From: Brevundimonas aveniformis DSM 17977
GTDB taxonomy: Bacteria > Pseudomonadota > Alphaproteobacteria > Caulobacterales > Caulobacteraceae
Length of the DNA stretch: 64,000 bases
Assembly: GCF_000428765.1 (NCBI RefSeq)
Contig: NZ_AUAO01000001.1
Span: 558,001-622,000 of the forward strand
Reading direction: 5' to 3'
The first letter of the stretch is position 1. Each line of letters starts with the position of its first letter. A program made the translations under genes and the position numbers. The notes below the pieces were generated by a model. It was not told the origin of the DNA. It made no database searches and saw only the letters and a list, made by a program, of their open reading frames with translations. Of this stretch, positions 48,027 to 57,699 are shown in pieces.

Positions 48027-48030
48027 ACCC

Positions 48031-48363
48031 ATGGCCTGGATCTATCTGTTCGTCGCCGGTGTGCTGGAGGTCGTCTGGGCCTTCTCCATGAAACAGTCCG
48101 AAGGCTTCACCCGCCTGTGGCCCAGCATCATCACGATCGGGGCCATGATCGTCAGCTTTTCCTTGCTGTCCCTGTCGATGCGAACCCTGCCCCTGGGCAC
48201 GGCCTACGCCGTCTGGACGGGCATCGGTGCCGTGGGGGCCTTCATCGTCGGGGCCATGGTCCTGAACGAGCCGCTCAGCCTCATGCGGGTTACGGCGGCG
48301 GCCCTGATCGTCGGCGGCCTGATCCTGATGCGATTTTCAGCCGCAACACCGGCGACCCCTTAG
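48031..48363 (+). CDS. sugE: SugE/Gdx-type SMR guanidinium exporter
   Basis: A 110-residue small multidrug resistance protein with four helices. [32 protein letters not shown] contains the essential Glu13 and the EGFTRLWPS block that separates Gdx/SugE from the EmrE group; [17 protein letters not shown] follows. Members of this subgroup export guanidinium in exchange for protons. A ribosome site AAGGAGG is eight bases upstream, inside a possible switch structure. Confidence 0.95.
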   Translation: MAWIYLFVAGVLEVVWAFSMKQSEGFTRLWPSIITIGAMIVSFSLLSLSMRTLPLGTAYAVWTGIGAVGAFIVGAMVLNEPLSLMRVTAAALIVGGLILMRFSAATPATP

Positions 48364-48401
48364 TCTTTGTTAACCACGACAGTCGCAGATTCCGCGCCAC
48401 T

Positions 48402-49595
48402 ATGTTTGCGCGTCGTCAGTCCGCCCTGGCCAACCATGCCGGTTCTCCCCCCTCCGAGGGGACGAAGCTGAACGTGCGCGCGCTTCTGGCTCTCCTCAAG
48501 AAGCCGCCCGTGGCCGTTGCGGTCGCCGGCCTGACCTTCCTGGGGGCCGCCAGTCTTCTCATCCTGGCCATCGGGGACCCGCGGGCCGGAACGCCCACAG
48601 GGCGGGCGGATGTCGAGCGCCCCGCTCCCGTTGAACGCCAGCCCATCAGCGGCGCTGAGGTTTTCGGCATGGACACCCTGGGAGCCTATCAGGACCTGAC
48701 CGCGCCGGGCGACGTTGATGCGCCGGGCGGCGAGGCAGTTATCACCCTGCCGGGTTCCGCTCAGGTTCTGACCGGGCCGGTCGTGCGTCAGGCCCCTGCA
48801 GCACCCCTGGCCGCAGCCCCGATTGCCGGGCTGTCCCAGCCTGGCCCGAACGGCCCCCTGCCGGTCATCGCCACGGACGGACGCACCCCCTTCTCGGCCT
48901 ATGCCAGGCCGTTTGCCCCCGATGGCCGACCTCGTGTGGCTCTGATCGTTGGTGGCCTAGGGCTGAACGCCCCGGCGACGCGCGCCGCCATCGAAGCCTT
49001 GCCGCCCGAAGTCACCCTCAGCTTTGTTCCCTATGCCGAAGGGCTTCAGGCCTGGATCGACCTGGCGCGCGCCGATGGCCATGAGGTTCTGCTCGAGCTG
49101 CCGATGGAGCCCGAGGACTACCCCCAGAACGACACCGGTCCCTATACCCTGTTGGCGAACTCTGACATCGACGAACTGGACCGTCGCTTGAACTGGCTTC
49201 TGGGTCGCACCACCGGCTATTTCGGTGTGACCAACTATTTCGGCTCGGCCTTCATCGCCTCAGACACCTCCATGACCCCCTTCATGCAGCGGTTGAGATC
49301 GCGCGGTCTGGCTTTCATCGACGATGGGCAGGCCCGCAATCGTCAAGGGGCCTATGGACGTGCCAGCGCCAACCGGGTGGTCGACGAGGCCCAGGACGCC
49401 GCCTCCATCCTGGCCGCGCTCAATGCCCTGGAAGCCACCGCCCGCGCCAACGGCCAGGCCCTGGGCTCCGGCTACGGCTTTGCCGTGACGGTGGCGACCG
49501 CCGTGCGCTGGACGCAAGGCCTGAATGATCGCGGCATCCAGCTAGCCCCGGCCTCCGCCCTGGTGGCCCGCTCCGGCGTTCGCCGCGCCTCGTGA
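48402..49595 (+). CDS. Divergent polysaccharide deacetylase family protein
   Basis: About 397 residues with an N-terminal membrane anchor (KKPPVAVAVAGLTFLGAASLLILAIG at 28-53) and a proline-rich linker. The YibQ-like domain runs from PRVALIVGGLGLNAPATRAAIEALPPEVTLSFVPYAEG to the end, with HEVLLELPMEPEDYPQNDTGPYTLL and GYFGVTNYFGSAFIAS. Members probably act on cell-wall or capsular glycans in the periplasm. No strong ribosome site precedes the ATG at 48402. The rppH start overlaps its stop (GTGA). Confidence 0.88.
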   Translation: MFARRQSALANHAGSPPSEGTKLNVRALLALLKKPPVAVAVAGLTFLGAASLLILAIGDPRAGTPTGRADVERPAPVERQPISGAEVFGMDTLGAYQDLTAPGDVDAPGGEAVITLPGSAQVLTGPVVRQAPAAPLAAAPIAGLSQPGPNGPLPVIATDGRTPFSAYARPFAPDGRPRVALIVGGLGLNAPATRAAIEALPPEVTLSFVPYAEGLQAWIDLARADGHEVLLELPMEPEDYPQNDTGPYTLLANSDIDELDRRLNWLLGRTTGYFGVTNYFGSAFIASDTSMTPFMQRLRSRGLAFIDDGQARNRQGAYGRASANRVVDEAQDAASILAALNALEATARANGQALGSGYGFAVTVATAVRWTQGLNDRGIQLAPASALVARSGVRRAS

Positions 49596-50092
49596 GCGAA
49601 TCTGACGCCTTTCCCCAGCACCGCCCCAACGTCGGCATCGTCCTGTTCAATGATCAGGGCCTGACCTGGATTGGGCGGCGCGCCGATGTCCCCCACGACC
49701 GTCGCTGGCAATGGCCGCAGGGCGGGGTCGACCCCGGCGAGGATCTTGAGGCCGCCGCCCGCCGCGAACTGGCCGAGGAAACCGGCATTCGGTCCGTCGA
49801 CTATCTAGCCAGGACCGAAGACTGGATCACCTACGACTTTCCGCCGGGTGTGATCGCGCGCGACAGGCGGCTGGGGCGCAAGGGCTGGCTGGGCCAGAAA
49901 CAGATCTGGTTCGCCTTTCGCTTCACCGGAACCGAGGCCGAGATCAATCTCTACGGCTACGGCGAGCCGGAGTTTGACCAGTGGCGCTGGGAAGCGCTGA
50001 CGCGGGTAATCGACGTCGCCGCTCCCTTCAAACGCGAAGTCTATGAGCGGGTGATCGCCGCGTTTGGAATCTTCGCGGTGCAGAACGGCTAG
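49592..50092 (+). CDS. rppH: RNA pyrophosphohydrolase
   Basis: A 166-residue Nudix hydrolase that removes pyrophosphate from the 5' end of mRNA and so starts decay. The Nudix box GGVDPGEDLEAAARRELAEE with TGI after it covers residues 44-66. The start RPNVGIVLFNDQGLTWIGRR and the block RRWQWPQGG are typical for RppH. Starts at GTG overlapping the deacetylase stop. Confidence 0.95.
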   Translation: MSESDAFPQHRPNVGIVLFNDQGLTWIGRRADVPHDRRWQWPQGGVDPGEDLEAAARRELAEETGIRSVDYLARTEDWITYDFPPGVIARDRRLGRKGWLGQKQIWFAFRFTGTEAEINLYGYGEPEFDQWRWEALTRVIDVAAPFKREVYERVIAAFGIFAVQNG

Positions 50093-50239
50093 GCCTGCGC
50101 TCGCTTTCTGGCTGGCCTGGTCATTGATGCGAGAAGGAAATTCGGAAAACCGTGCAGGAGTTGTCGTCGCAGCCGGGGGATCAGCATACTGTCTATCCGG
50201 GCCATTCAGGCCGGTGCGGGTGGAAGCCCTTCTCGAAAT

Positions 50240-50285
50240 TTAGTGCACTTAGTGCACTTAGTGCACCCGATTCACAGTGCACTAA
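50240..50285. repeat. Three tandem TTAGTGCAC units plus an inverted copy
   Basis: TTAGTGCAC is repeated without gap at 50240-50248, 50249-50257 and 50258-50266. Its exact complement GTGCACTAA follows at 50277-50285 after a ten-base spacer. The inverted copy could pair with any of the three. The array is between convergent rppH and the CoA-transferase gene, so a terminator or protein-binding role is possible. Confidence 0.85.
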
Positions 50286-50294
50286 GGACCGGGC

Positions 50295-51527
50295 TCAGAG
50301 CACGCCGTCGCCGCGAAGGGCCGCGACCTCTTGGGGGGTCAGCCCCAGCTCCTCGCCCAGCACCGCCTCGGTGTCCGCCCCCAACGCCGGCGGTGCCCAA
50401 CGGTAGGACACCGGCGTCTTCGACAGGCGCATGGGACTGGCCACGGTCTGCACCCGTTCGGCCAGGTCGGCCCGGTCCTGCCCGACGATCAGTCCGCGAT
50501 GGACACCTTGCGGCTCGGCAAAGACCCGGTCGATCGTGTTGATCGGGCCGCACGGCACCCCGTGCGCCTCCAGCGTCTCGATCCAGCCGTCCGTGCTCCG
50601 CAAGGCCAGGAATGGGGCCAGGGCCTGGACCAGCTCGGCCCGATGCTCAACCCGCTGGGCGTTGGTCGTAAAGCGGGCGTCCGCCGCCAGGTCATCGGCC
50701 CCGATAGCCCGGCACAGCGCCCTGAACTGCCCATCATTGCCCACGGCGATGACCACCGCGCCATCGGTCGTGGCGAACGGCTGATAGGGGGCAAGATTGG
50801 GGTGGGCGTTCCCCATGCGCGTCGGGGCCTCTCCCGACACAAAGAAGTTGGTGGCCTGATTGGCCAGCATGGCTACCTGGACATCGAACAGGGCGACGTC
50901 AATGTGCTGGCCCTGCCCGGTCGCGCGGGCGTCCAACAGAGCCGCCAGAACGGCGTTGGCGGTATACAGGCCGGTGAACAGGTCGACCACCGCCACCCCG
51001 ACCTTCATCGGCTCGGCTCCCGGGGCCCCGTCAGGCTGACCGGTAATCGACATCAGGCCGCCCATCGCCTGGATCATATAGTCGTACCCGGCCTTGTCCT
51101 TGAGGGGGCCATCCTGGCCAAAGCCTGTGATCGAGGCATAGACCAGCCGTGGATTGACCGCGCTCAGGGCCGCATAGTCCAGGCCATACTTGGCCAGCCC
51201 GCCGGTCTTGAAATTCTCGACCACCACATCGGCCTTCATCGCCAGCCGACGGATCAGTCCGGCCCCCTCCGGCCGGGCCATGTCGACCGTGACGGACCGC
51301 TTGTTGCGGTTGGCCGCCATAAAATAGGCCGCATCACCCCGCGCGCCGTTCGACTGTGTCGTAAAGGGCGGGCCCCACTGGCGGGTATCGTCACCGGCTC
51401 CGGGCCGCTCAATTTTGATGACGCGGGCCCCGAGATCGGCCAGCACCTGGGTCGCCCACGGCCCGGCCAGCACGCGCGACAGATCCAGCACGACAACGCC
51501 GTCGAGGGGGCCTTTAGAAGTGGTCAT
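50295..51527 (-). CDS. CaiB/BaiF family CoA-transferase, probably glutarate CoA-transferase
   Basis: A 410-residue family III CoA-transferase. The N-terminus GPLDGVVVLDLSRVLAGPWATQVLADLGARVIKIERP and the catalytic aspartate in KAGYDYMIQAMGGLMSITG are clear. It lies beside glutaryl-CoA dehydrogenase (51951) on the other strand, so a succinyl-CoA:glutarate CoA-transferase role in lysine and glutarate breakdown is likely, by context. Formyl-CoA or mesaconyl-CoA transferases of the same family are alternatives. Confidence 0.9.
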   Translation of the reverse strand: MTTSKGPLDGVVVLDLSRVLAGPWATQVLADLGARVIKIERPGAGDDTRQWGPPFTTQSNGARGDAAYFMAANRNKRSVTVDMARPEGAGLIRRLAMKADVVVENFKTGGLAKYGLDYAALSAVNPRLVYASITGFGQDGPLKDKAGYDYMIQAMGGLMSITGQPDGAPGAEPMKVGVAVVDLFTGLYTANAVLAALLDARATGQGQHIDVALFDVQVAMLANQATNFFVSGEAPTRMGNAHPNLAPYQPFATTDGAVVIAVGNDGQFRALCRAIGADDLAADARFTTNAQRVEHRAELVQALAPFLALRSTDGWIETLEAHGVPCGPINTIDRVFAEPQGVHRGLIVGQDRADLAERVQTVASPMRLSKTPVSYRWAPPALGADTEAVLGEELGLTPQEVAALRGDGVL

Positions 51528-51576
51528 ACCCGGCCTCTAGCGTTTCAGCGTCGCAAGCGGAACGATCCGTTAGACC

Positions 51577-51882
51577 CTAGAGTCCCGGATCCCACACCCC
51601 GGCGTCCTTCATCCGGCATTCGCGGGCCTCTTGCGCGCGCGTGCCCATGGTTTTGGCGGTGGCCTTGATCTCGTCGGACACGGTCGTGACGAAAATGCCG
51701 GGAACCAGGGCATGGGCAAAGGCACAGGCCGACAGCCGCAACAGCTTGAACCCAAAGCGCCCGGAGGCCGCCATGTGCTCGAGATAGCTCTCCTCCACCT
51801 GGCGCGGATGCTCGACGAAAAGACGTTTGAACAGGTTGGACATCGGGAAGGGATCGCCCTGGCCGCTAGTGCTTTCGGCCAT
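51577..51882 (-). CDS. DUF6356-like small membrane protein
   Basis: 101 residues. The block SNLFKRLFVEHPRQVEESYLEHMAASGRFGFKLLRLSACAFAHALVPGIF matches a small alphaproteobacterial family that pairs an amphipathic N-terminus with one membrane-embedded helix. The start may be the second methionine (51843). Function unknown; it lies between the CoA-transferase and the divergent glutaryl-CoA dehydrogenase. Confidence 0.7.
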   Translation of the reverse strand: MAESTSGQGDPFPMSNLFKRLFVEHPRQVEESYLEHMAASGRFGFKLLRLSACAFAHALVPGIFVTTVSDEIKATAKTMGTRAQEARECRMKDAGVWDPGL

Positions 51883-51950
51883 ACTGCCGTATCACGCCCG
51901 CAATTCACAGACCGCGCGAACATCTGCGCTGACGAAACAGGACATTCGAC

Positions 51951-53144
51951 ATGGCCCACGACGGCAATGCGGCCCCCGCCAAGACCTTTCGCTGGGAAGA
52001 CCCGTTCGACATGGACGGCCGGCTGACCGACGACGAGGGCATGATCCGCGACGCCGCGCGCGCCTATGCCCGCGAGCAACTGTTGCCGCGCATCGTCGAG
52101 GCCTTCCGTGACGAGACATTCGACCGCGCCATCATGACCGAGATGGGCGAGATGGGTTTCCTGGGGGCCATGCTGCCGGAGCAGTACGGCGGCTCGGGGG
52201 CCAGCCACGTCGCCTATGGCCTGATCGCGCGCGAGATCGAGGCGATCGACAGCGGCTATCGTTCGGCCATGTCGGTGCAGTCGTCGCTGGCCATGTACCC
52301 CATCTATGCCTTCGGCTCCGAGGAACAGAAGAGCCGCTTTCTGCCGCGCATGGCCGCGGGGGAGCTGATCGGCTGTTTCGGTCTGACCGAGGCCGACGGC
52401 GGGTCTGATCCCGCCTCAATGAAGACCAAGGCTGAGGCCGTGCCCAACGGCTACAAGCTCAACGGGGCCAAATACTGGATCACCAACTCTCCGATCTCGG
52501 ACCTGGCGGTGGTCTGGGCCAAGCTGGACGGGGTCATCCGTGGCTTCATCGTCGAGCGCGGCTTTGACGGCTTCACCACCGACAAGATCGGCGACAAGCT
52601 GTCCTTGCGCGCTTCGATAACCGGCGACATCGGCCTGAACGACGTCTTCGTGCCGGAGGAGAACCTGCTGCCGGGCGTCAAAGGTCTGCGCGGGCCGTTC
52701 TCGTGCCTCAACAAGGCCCGCTACGGCATCGCTTGGGGTGCCATGGGCGCGGCGGAATTCTGTTTCCACGCCAGTCGCGACTATGTGGCCGACCGGATGC
52801 TGTTCGGCCGGCCCCTGTCGAGCCGCCAGCTGGTCCAGAAGAAGCTGGCCGATATGCAGACCGAGATCTTCCTGGGCCTTGAGGGGGCCTATGCTCTGGG
52901 CCGTCTGCTCGACACCGGAGCGTGGGTGCCGGAGGCCATCTCCCTGATGAAGCGGAACAATTGCGGCAAGGCGCTGGATATCGCCCGGGTCGCGCGCGAT
53001 ATGCACGGCGGGGCCGGCATCACCGGCGAAATGCACGTCATGCGCCACGCCATGAACCTGGAAACGGTCAACACCTATGAAGGCGCCCACGACGTTCACG
53101 CCCTGATCCTGGGCCGGGCGATTACCGGCGAAAGCGCGTTCTAG
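51951..53144 (+). CDS. gcdH: Glutaryl-CoA dehydrogenase
   Basis: A 397-residue flavoprotein of the acyl-CoA dehydrogenase family that oxidises and decarboxylates glutaryl-CoA to crotonyl-CoA. Family-specific blocks: [79 protein letters not shown], and the catalytic glutamate in [20 protein letters not shown]. Electrons go to electron-transfer flavoprotein. Confidence 0.94.
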   Translation: MAHDGNAAPAKTFRWEDPFDMDGRLTDDEGMIRDAARAYAREQLLPRIVEAFRDETFDRAIMTEMGEMGFLGAMLPEQYGGSGASHVAYGLIAREIEAIDSGYRSAMSVQSSLAMYPIYAFGSEEQKSRFLPRMAAGELIGCFGLTEADGGSDPASMKTKAEAVPNGYKLNGAKYWITNSPISDLAVVWAKLDGVIRGFIVERGFDGFTTDKIGDKLSLRASITGDIGLNDVFVPEENLLPGVKGLRGPFSCLNKARYGIAWGAMGAAEFCFHASRDYVADRMLFGRPLSSRQLVQKKLADMQTEIFLGLEGAYALGRLLDTGAWVPEAISLMKRNNCGKALDIARVARDMHGGAGITGEMHVMRHAMNLETVNTYEGAHDVHALILGRAITGESAF

Positions 53145-53149
53145 GATTT

Positions 53150-53179
53150 GATCGGGCCGGTTCTTGTGGTGCCCCGATC
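53150..53179 (+). terminator. Candidate terminator after gcdH
   Basis: GATCGGG (53150-53156) can pair with CCCGATC (53173-53179) around a 16-base loop, six bases past the stop. There is no T-run. Confidence 0.3.
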
Positions 53180-53240
53180 CGGGTCACGCAGAGTAATGAC
53201 GATTACCCGTCTTTAACAGCGCTCGTGCCATCAAAGCCGA

Positions 53241-54953
53241 ATGGCGGGTCCCGTTCATTTCGAAGTCTTTGCACGCAAAACACCCCAAGCCGGATGGGTG
53301 CTCCAGACCGCTCTCGAATCTCGCGAGCAGGCGATCCAGTTGGCCGATGACATGTTGGTGGACAAGCGGGCGGTTTCGGTCCGCGTGACCAAGGAAACGC
53401 TCGACGTCCAGACCATGGAGTTTCGAAGCGTCACCATCGTCACCAAGGGGGCGCCTGAACCGCCTCGCCCCAAGGCAGCGCGCGACGACAAGTCCCTCAT
53501 GGTCTGCACGGCTCCGCCGGACCTCTATACGGTTCACGCACGCGAGCTTATCGGCCGGGTTCTGGACGGCTGGCTGGACCGCCAGGGCCTGATCCCCTTT
53601 GAGCTGTTGCATCGGGCCGATCTGGTTGAGCAGCTTGAGGCCTCCGGCATCGAGCTCCAGCACGCCCTGCAGAAGATCGCCGTCCCGGAGAGCCAGTCGA
53701 CCGGACAGGCCGTCCACGAGATCATCCGCCACTACCAGCGACTGACCGATCAGGCGATCGAGCGAGTGGTGCGAACCGGCCGCAATGACGGCTTCCCCAA
53801 TCTCAGGGCCGAGCCCATTGCCGACATCGCGCGGCGCCTTGCCAACAAGTCAGACCGGGCCTTCCTCATGGGTGGCGCTATCGCCGCCGCCATGGGCGAG
53901 GTGCGCGGCTGGCGTGCCAAGTTCGAGCTTCTGATGAACCTGGCCGACACCGCCCCTGAAGAGGCCGAACCAGCCGCCCTGGTTCATGTCACGATCGAAC
54001 AGATCATGGCCGAGATCTTCAACGTCCGTCAGGGTCGCGCCGACGTTCTGGGAGCGACGCTCGACGTGGGGGGACAGTTGGCTGCCATGGTGCGTCTTGC
54101 CGTCCCGGTCGAGGCCGACCTCCTGGCTCAGGCAGACAAGCGGGTTGCTGCGGTCCTGCCGCCACTGGACGGCCCCGCCTTACGGCTGGGTGGGCATATG
54201 GCGCGGGGCCAGTATCGGCTGCTGGCCACAAGCCTGTCCCGGCGGGTGCTGCGCGAACTCATGGGGCCCCGGCGGCTGAGGCCCGGCGATCCTTCAGGCG
54301 AGATTGATGTCCTGCGAGCCATGGCCATGGTCCTGACGGCGTCAGCCGGCAAGTTCCTGACGCTTGAGGAGGCGCAACTCGCCTTTGCCGAGCGATCCAA
54401 GGCGCTGGTGGGGGCGGATTTCGTCGAAGCCTATGTCGGGACGGTCGGCAATCCGCTGATCGAGGCCGACATGCTGGTCCGGCTGTGTGAGAATGTGACG
54501 GGCAACTCCGCCAAACGCAGTGCGGCGCGCTGGTTGATTGCCTGCGTCTCGGCCCTTCGCTTTGAGCGGAGCCTGCGTGAGGGCGAGGCGTCCCCCGGCA
54601 GCAAGCTGGCAAGCCTGGCTGACCTGCAGTCACGCGCCCAGGCCTGTGGCCTCAGCCCCAAGGACCAAGCCGCGATTCACGAAACCCTGGGTCGGATCGG
54701 AGACATGGTGGAGGCTCAGGGCAAGGTCACGGCCCAGATCGCACGAGCCCCCGTCCCCCTGCTTCAGAGACTGGCCTTGCTGCTCCGTATGGCCTGCGGA
54801 CAAGGGTGTCCGGTTGGCCCGGCTTCCAACCGTGCGCGTGCCGAAGCCTTGCGTCTGCTGAAGGGCCCCGAACTCCGCCGGGTCCTCGCCGGCGACCGGG
54901 AGGCAGTGGAGACGCTCAAGCCCCTGATGCAGGCCGCCGGGCTGGCGGCCTGA
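53241..54953 (+). CDS. Large uncharacterised protein, 570 aa
   Basis: I do not recognise the family. The first 75 residues (HFEVFARKTPQAGWVLQTALESREQAIQLADDMLVDKRAVSVRVTKE) look like a small alpha/beta domain. The rest is almost wholly helical, with alternating acid and basic residues, several hydrophobic heptads and no signal peptide or transmembrane helix. Codon use and GC match the neighbours, so it is a resident gene. A dyad GTAAT-GACG-ATTAC at 53193-53206 lies 35 bases upstream and may be an operator. Confidence 0.75.
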   Translation: MAGPVHFEVFARKTPQAGWVLQTALESREQAIQLADDMLVDKRAVSVRVTKETLDVQTMEFRSVTIVTKGAPEPPRPKAARDDKSLMVCTAPPDLYTVHARELIGRVLDGWLDRQGLIPFELLHRADLVEQLEASGIELQHALQKIAVPESQSTGQAVHEIIRHYQRLTDQAIERVVRTGRNDGFPNLRAEPIADIARRLANKSDRAFLMGGAIAAAMGEVRGWRAKFELLMNLADTAPEEAEPAALVHVTIEQIMAEIFNVRQGRADVLGATLDVGGQLAAMVRLAVPVEADLLAQADKRVAAVLPPLDGPALRLGGHMARGQYRLLATSLSRRVLRELMGPRRLRPGDPSGEIDVLRAMAMVLTASAGKFLTLEEAQLAFAERSKALVGADFVEAYVGTVGNPLIEADMLVRLCENVTGNSAKRSAARWLIACVSALRFERSLREGEASPGSKLASLADLQSRAQACGLSPKDQAAIHETLGRIGDMVEAQGKVTAQIARAPVPLLQRLALLLRMACGQGCPVGPASNRARAEALRLLKGPELRRVLAGDREAVETLKPLMQAAGLAA

Positions 54954-54958
54954 TCGGC

Positions 54959-55372
54959 CTATTTGCGGGCGCGCAGTTCGTCGCGAATCTCGACCAGGAG
55001 GGCCTCGGTCGGGGTCGGGGCCTCGGGTGTCGCATCCGGCTCGGCCGCCTGCTGACGCCGCAGCTTGTTGATCCCCTTGACCACCATGAAGATGACGAAG
55101 GACACGATCACAAACTGGATGATCGTGTTCAGGAATGCCCCGTACTCGATAAAGACCGTATCGGCCCCCGGATTGGCCGGGTTCTCCGGCAGCGCAACCT
55201 TCAAGGCGGTGAAATCGACGCCACCAATCAGCCAGCCGATCGGCGGCATGACCACCTGGTCGACCAGGCTGGTCACGATCTTTCCGAAGGCCGCGCCGAT
55301 GACCACGCCCACTGCCAGATCGATGACGTTGCCGCGCGAGATGAACTCTCGAAACTCGGAAAAAACGCTCAT
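54959..55372 (-). CDS. mscL: Large-conductance mechanosensitive channel
   Basis: A 137-residue channel that opens under osmotic downshock. Starts MSVFSEFREFISRGNVIDLAVGVVIGAAFGKIVTSLV, the MscL TM1 signature; TM2 is at FLNTIIQFVIVSFVIFMVVKGINKL. The C-terminal cytoplasmic helix (TEALLVEIRDELRAR) ends the protein. The ATG at 55372 is used; an upstream in-frame start at 55396 is not supported by the family. Confidence 0.96.
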   Translation of the reverse strand: MSVFSEFREFISRGNVIDLAVGVVIGAAFGKIVTSLVDQVVMPPIGWLIGGVDFTALKVALPENPANPGADTVFIEYGAFLNTIIQFVIVSFVIFMVVKGINKLRRQQAAEPDATPEAPTPTEALLVEIRDELRARK

Positions 55373-55404
55373 GCCGGTGCCGTCCCCTGTCTTCAACTAT
55401 GACT

Positions 55405-55686
55405 CTAGTCGGCGTTGAGCCGTTCGCGCAGCTCTTTGCCGCTTTTGAAGAACGGAACCGACTTGGCCGGCACACGCACGGCGTCGCCGGTACGTGGGTT
55501 ACGCCCCTGACGCGCGGGTCGGCTGCGAACGGAAAAGGCCCCAAAGCCGCGCAGTTCCACCCGGCCCCCGTCAGCCAGCGCGTCCGTCATCTCATCAAGG
55601 ATGACATTGACGATGCGCTCGACGTCCTTTTGCGTGAGGTGTGGATTTTCGGCCGCCAGGCGGTCGATCAGCTCGGACTTGATCAT
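55405..55686 (-). CDS. ihfB: Integration host factor subunit beta
   Basis: A 93-residue DNA-bending protein: [40 protein letters not shown], then [40 protein letters not shown], which includes the intercalating Pro and the DNA-binding arm. It lies after rpsA on the same strand, behind a terminator, the usual alphaproteobacterial order. An open frame extends to 55746 but lacks family residues. Confidence 0.96.
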   Translation of the reverse strand: MIKSELIDRLAAENPHLTQKDVERIVNVILDEMTDALADGGRVELRGFGAFSVRSRPARQGRNPRTGDAVRVPAKSVPFFKSGKELRERLNAD

Positions 55687-55797
55687 CTCGTTTTCGCCGC
55701 TCGCGCAGCTCTCCCCTCGATCGGGCCCCGATCCATCCGTCCACACTAGCCTTCACCGTGCGGGGGAAAAAGGGGGATTCGACCTGAAGTCGATTCA

Positions 55798-55828
55798 GAA
55801 AAAACCCCGCCCGGCGGACCGGACGGGG
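55798..55828 (-). terminator. Intrinsic terminator of rpsA
   Basis: On the minus strand CCCCG-n-CCGG, a four-base loop, then CCGG-n-CGGGG is followed by TTTTTT. The stem is interrupted by one mismatch. It lies about 27 bases after the rpsA stop, ahead of ihfB. Confidence 0.85.
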
Positions 55829-55854
55829 CAATTTCCTGACGTTGGCCTGCAGTC

Positions 55855-57555
55855 TTACGACTTGTCGGCCTTTTCCTTGAGGGCAGCACCCAGGATGTCG
55901 CCGAGCGAAGCGCCCGAATCCTGCGAGCCGTACTGCTCAACGGCTTCCTTCTCGTCCTTCATCTCCAGCGCCTTGATCGACACCGAGATGCGGCGGGTCG
56001 CGCGGTCAACGGCCGTGACTAGCGCGTCGACACGATCGCCCACGGCGAAACGCTCGGGACGCTGATCGGCACGATCGCGCGACAGATCCGACTTACGGAC
56101 AAAGGCGGTGGCCGGCGCATCGTCATCGCCGAACTTGACCTCGATACCGCCCGAGGTGACCTCGGTGACGGTCACGGTGACGGTCTGGCCGCGAACGAAG
56201 GCGTCGCCCTCCAGCGGATCGCCGCCCAGCTGCTTGATGCCGAGCGAGACACGTTCCTTCTCGACGTCAACGTCCAGCACCTTGGCCTTGACCATTTCGC
56301 CCTTGCGGTAACGCTGGATGGCTTCTTCGCCCGGCGTGTTCCAGTCGATGTCCGACAGGTGCACCATGCCGTCGATGTCGTTGTCCAGGCCCAGGAACAG
56401 ACCGAACTCGGTGGCGTTCTTGACTTCGCCCTCGACGGTGGACCCGACCGGGTGGGCTTCCAGGAAGGCATCCCACGGATTGGCCTGGGCCTGCTTGAGG
56501 CCCAGCGAGATGCGGCGCTTGGAGGCGTCGACGTCCAGCACGATGACGTCCACTTCCTGCGAGGTGGAGACGATCTTGCCCGGATGGACGTTCTTCTTGG
56601 TCCAGGACATTTCCGAAACGTGGACCAGACCTTCGACGCCGGCTTCCAGCTCAACAAACGCACCGTAGTCGGTGATGTTGGTGATGCGACCGGTCATCTT
56701 GGCGCCGACCGGATACTTGGCCTCGACACCATCCCACGGATCGGTCTGAAGTTGCTTCATGCCCAGCGAGATGCGTTGGGTGTCCGGGTTGATCTTGACG
56801 ATCTGGACCTTGACCGTGTCGCCGACCGCCAGGACCTGCGACGGATGCGACACGCGCTTCCAGCTCATGTCGGTGACGTGCAGCAGGCCGTCGATGCCAC
56901 CCAGGTCCACGAACGCACCGTAGTCGGTGATGTTCTTGACCACGCCTTCGCGGATTTCGCCCTCTGCCAGCTGGCTGACCAGCTCGGTGCGCTGTTCGGC
57001 GCGAGCCTCTTCCAGGATGGCGCGACGCGAGACGACGATGTTCCCGCGCGGACGGTCCATCTTCAGGATCTGGAACGGCTGCTCCTTGCCCATCAGCGGG
57101 CCGACGTCGCGGACCGGGCGGATATCCACCTGCGAGCCCGGCAGGAAGGCCGAAGCGCCACCCAGGTCGACGGTGAAGCCGCCCTTCACGCGGCCGACGA
57201 TGGTGCCCATGACCGGCTCTTCCGAGGCGAAGACGCCTTCCAGACGGTTCCAGGCCTCTTCGCGCTTGGCCTTGTCGCGGCTGATGACCGCCTCACCCAT
57301 CGCGTTCTCGACGCGCTCCAGATAGACCTCGACGGTGTCGCCGACCTTGGGCGCAGCCGAGGCGTCGCCGCCGGTGAACTCACGCACCGATATGCGGCCT
57401 TCGGTCTTCAGGCCGACGTCGACGATGACGAAGTCCTTTTCGACGCCGACGACCAGGCCGTGGACGACCTGACCTTCGTTGAAGTCGCGGCCGGTGAGCT
57501 GTTCGTCCAGCAGGGCGGCGAAATCGTCGCGAGTGGGGTTGAGGGTGTCAGTCAT
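55855..57555 (-). CDS. rpsA: Ribosomal protein S1
   Basis: A 566-residue protein with six S1 (OB-fold) repeats that brings mRNA to the 30S subunit. Repeat signatures include [81 protein letters not shown] and [28 protein letters not shown]. The ATG at 57555 ([16 protein letters not shown]) is followed by the usual acidic start. Part of aroA-cmk-rpsA-ihfB. Confidence 0.98.
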   Translation of the reverse strand: MTDTLNPTRDDFAALLDEQLTGRDFNEGQVVHGLVVGVEKDFVIVDVGLKTEGRISVREFTGGDASAAPKVGDTVEVYLERVENAMGEAVISRDKAKREEAWNRLEGVFASEEPVMGTIVGRVKGGFTVDLGGASAFLPGSQVDIRPVRDVGPLMGKEQPFQILKMDRPRGNIVVSRRAILEEARAEQRTELVSQLAEGEIREGVVKNITDYGAFVDLGGIDGLLHVTDMSWKRVSHPSQVLAVGDTVKVQIVKINPDTQRISLGMKQLQTDPWDGVEAKYPVGAKMTGRITNITDYGAFVELEAGVEGLVHVSEMSWTKKNVHPGKIVSTSQEVDVIVLDVDASKRRISLGLKQAQANPWDAFLEAHPVGSTVEGEVKNATEFGLFLGLDNDIDGMVHLSDIDWNTPGEEAIQRYRKGEMVKAKVLDVDVEKERVSLGIKQLGGDPLEGDAFVRGQTVTVTVTEVTSGGIEVKFGDDDAPATAFVRKSDLSRDRADQRPERFAVGDRVDALVTAVDRATRRISVSIKALEMKDEKEAVEQYGSQDSGASLGDILGAALKEKADKS

Positions 57556-57699
57556 GTTTGAGGTTGCTCCAGGGGCGGACGTGCGGCGCGAAGCCAACAC
57601 GGGAATCCGCCCGTTCGTTCGGTTAGGGTTTGAAAGGTCTCGGACGGGGACCGGGGGGTCCCGAACGCCTGCGGCCGTCGAGCGGAGGTGCGTTTGATT

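Noticed and set aside
53203..53217. CtrA box upstream of the 570-aa gene (TTAC then TTTAAC)
   Set aside because: The spacing is six rather than seven and the first half has a mismatch.
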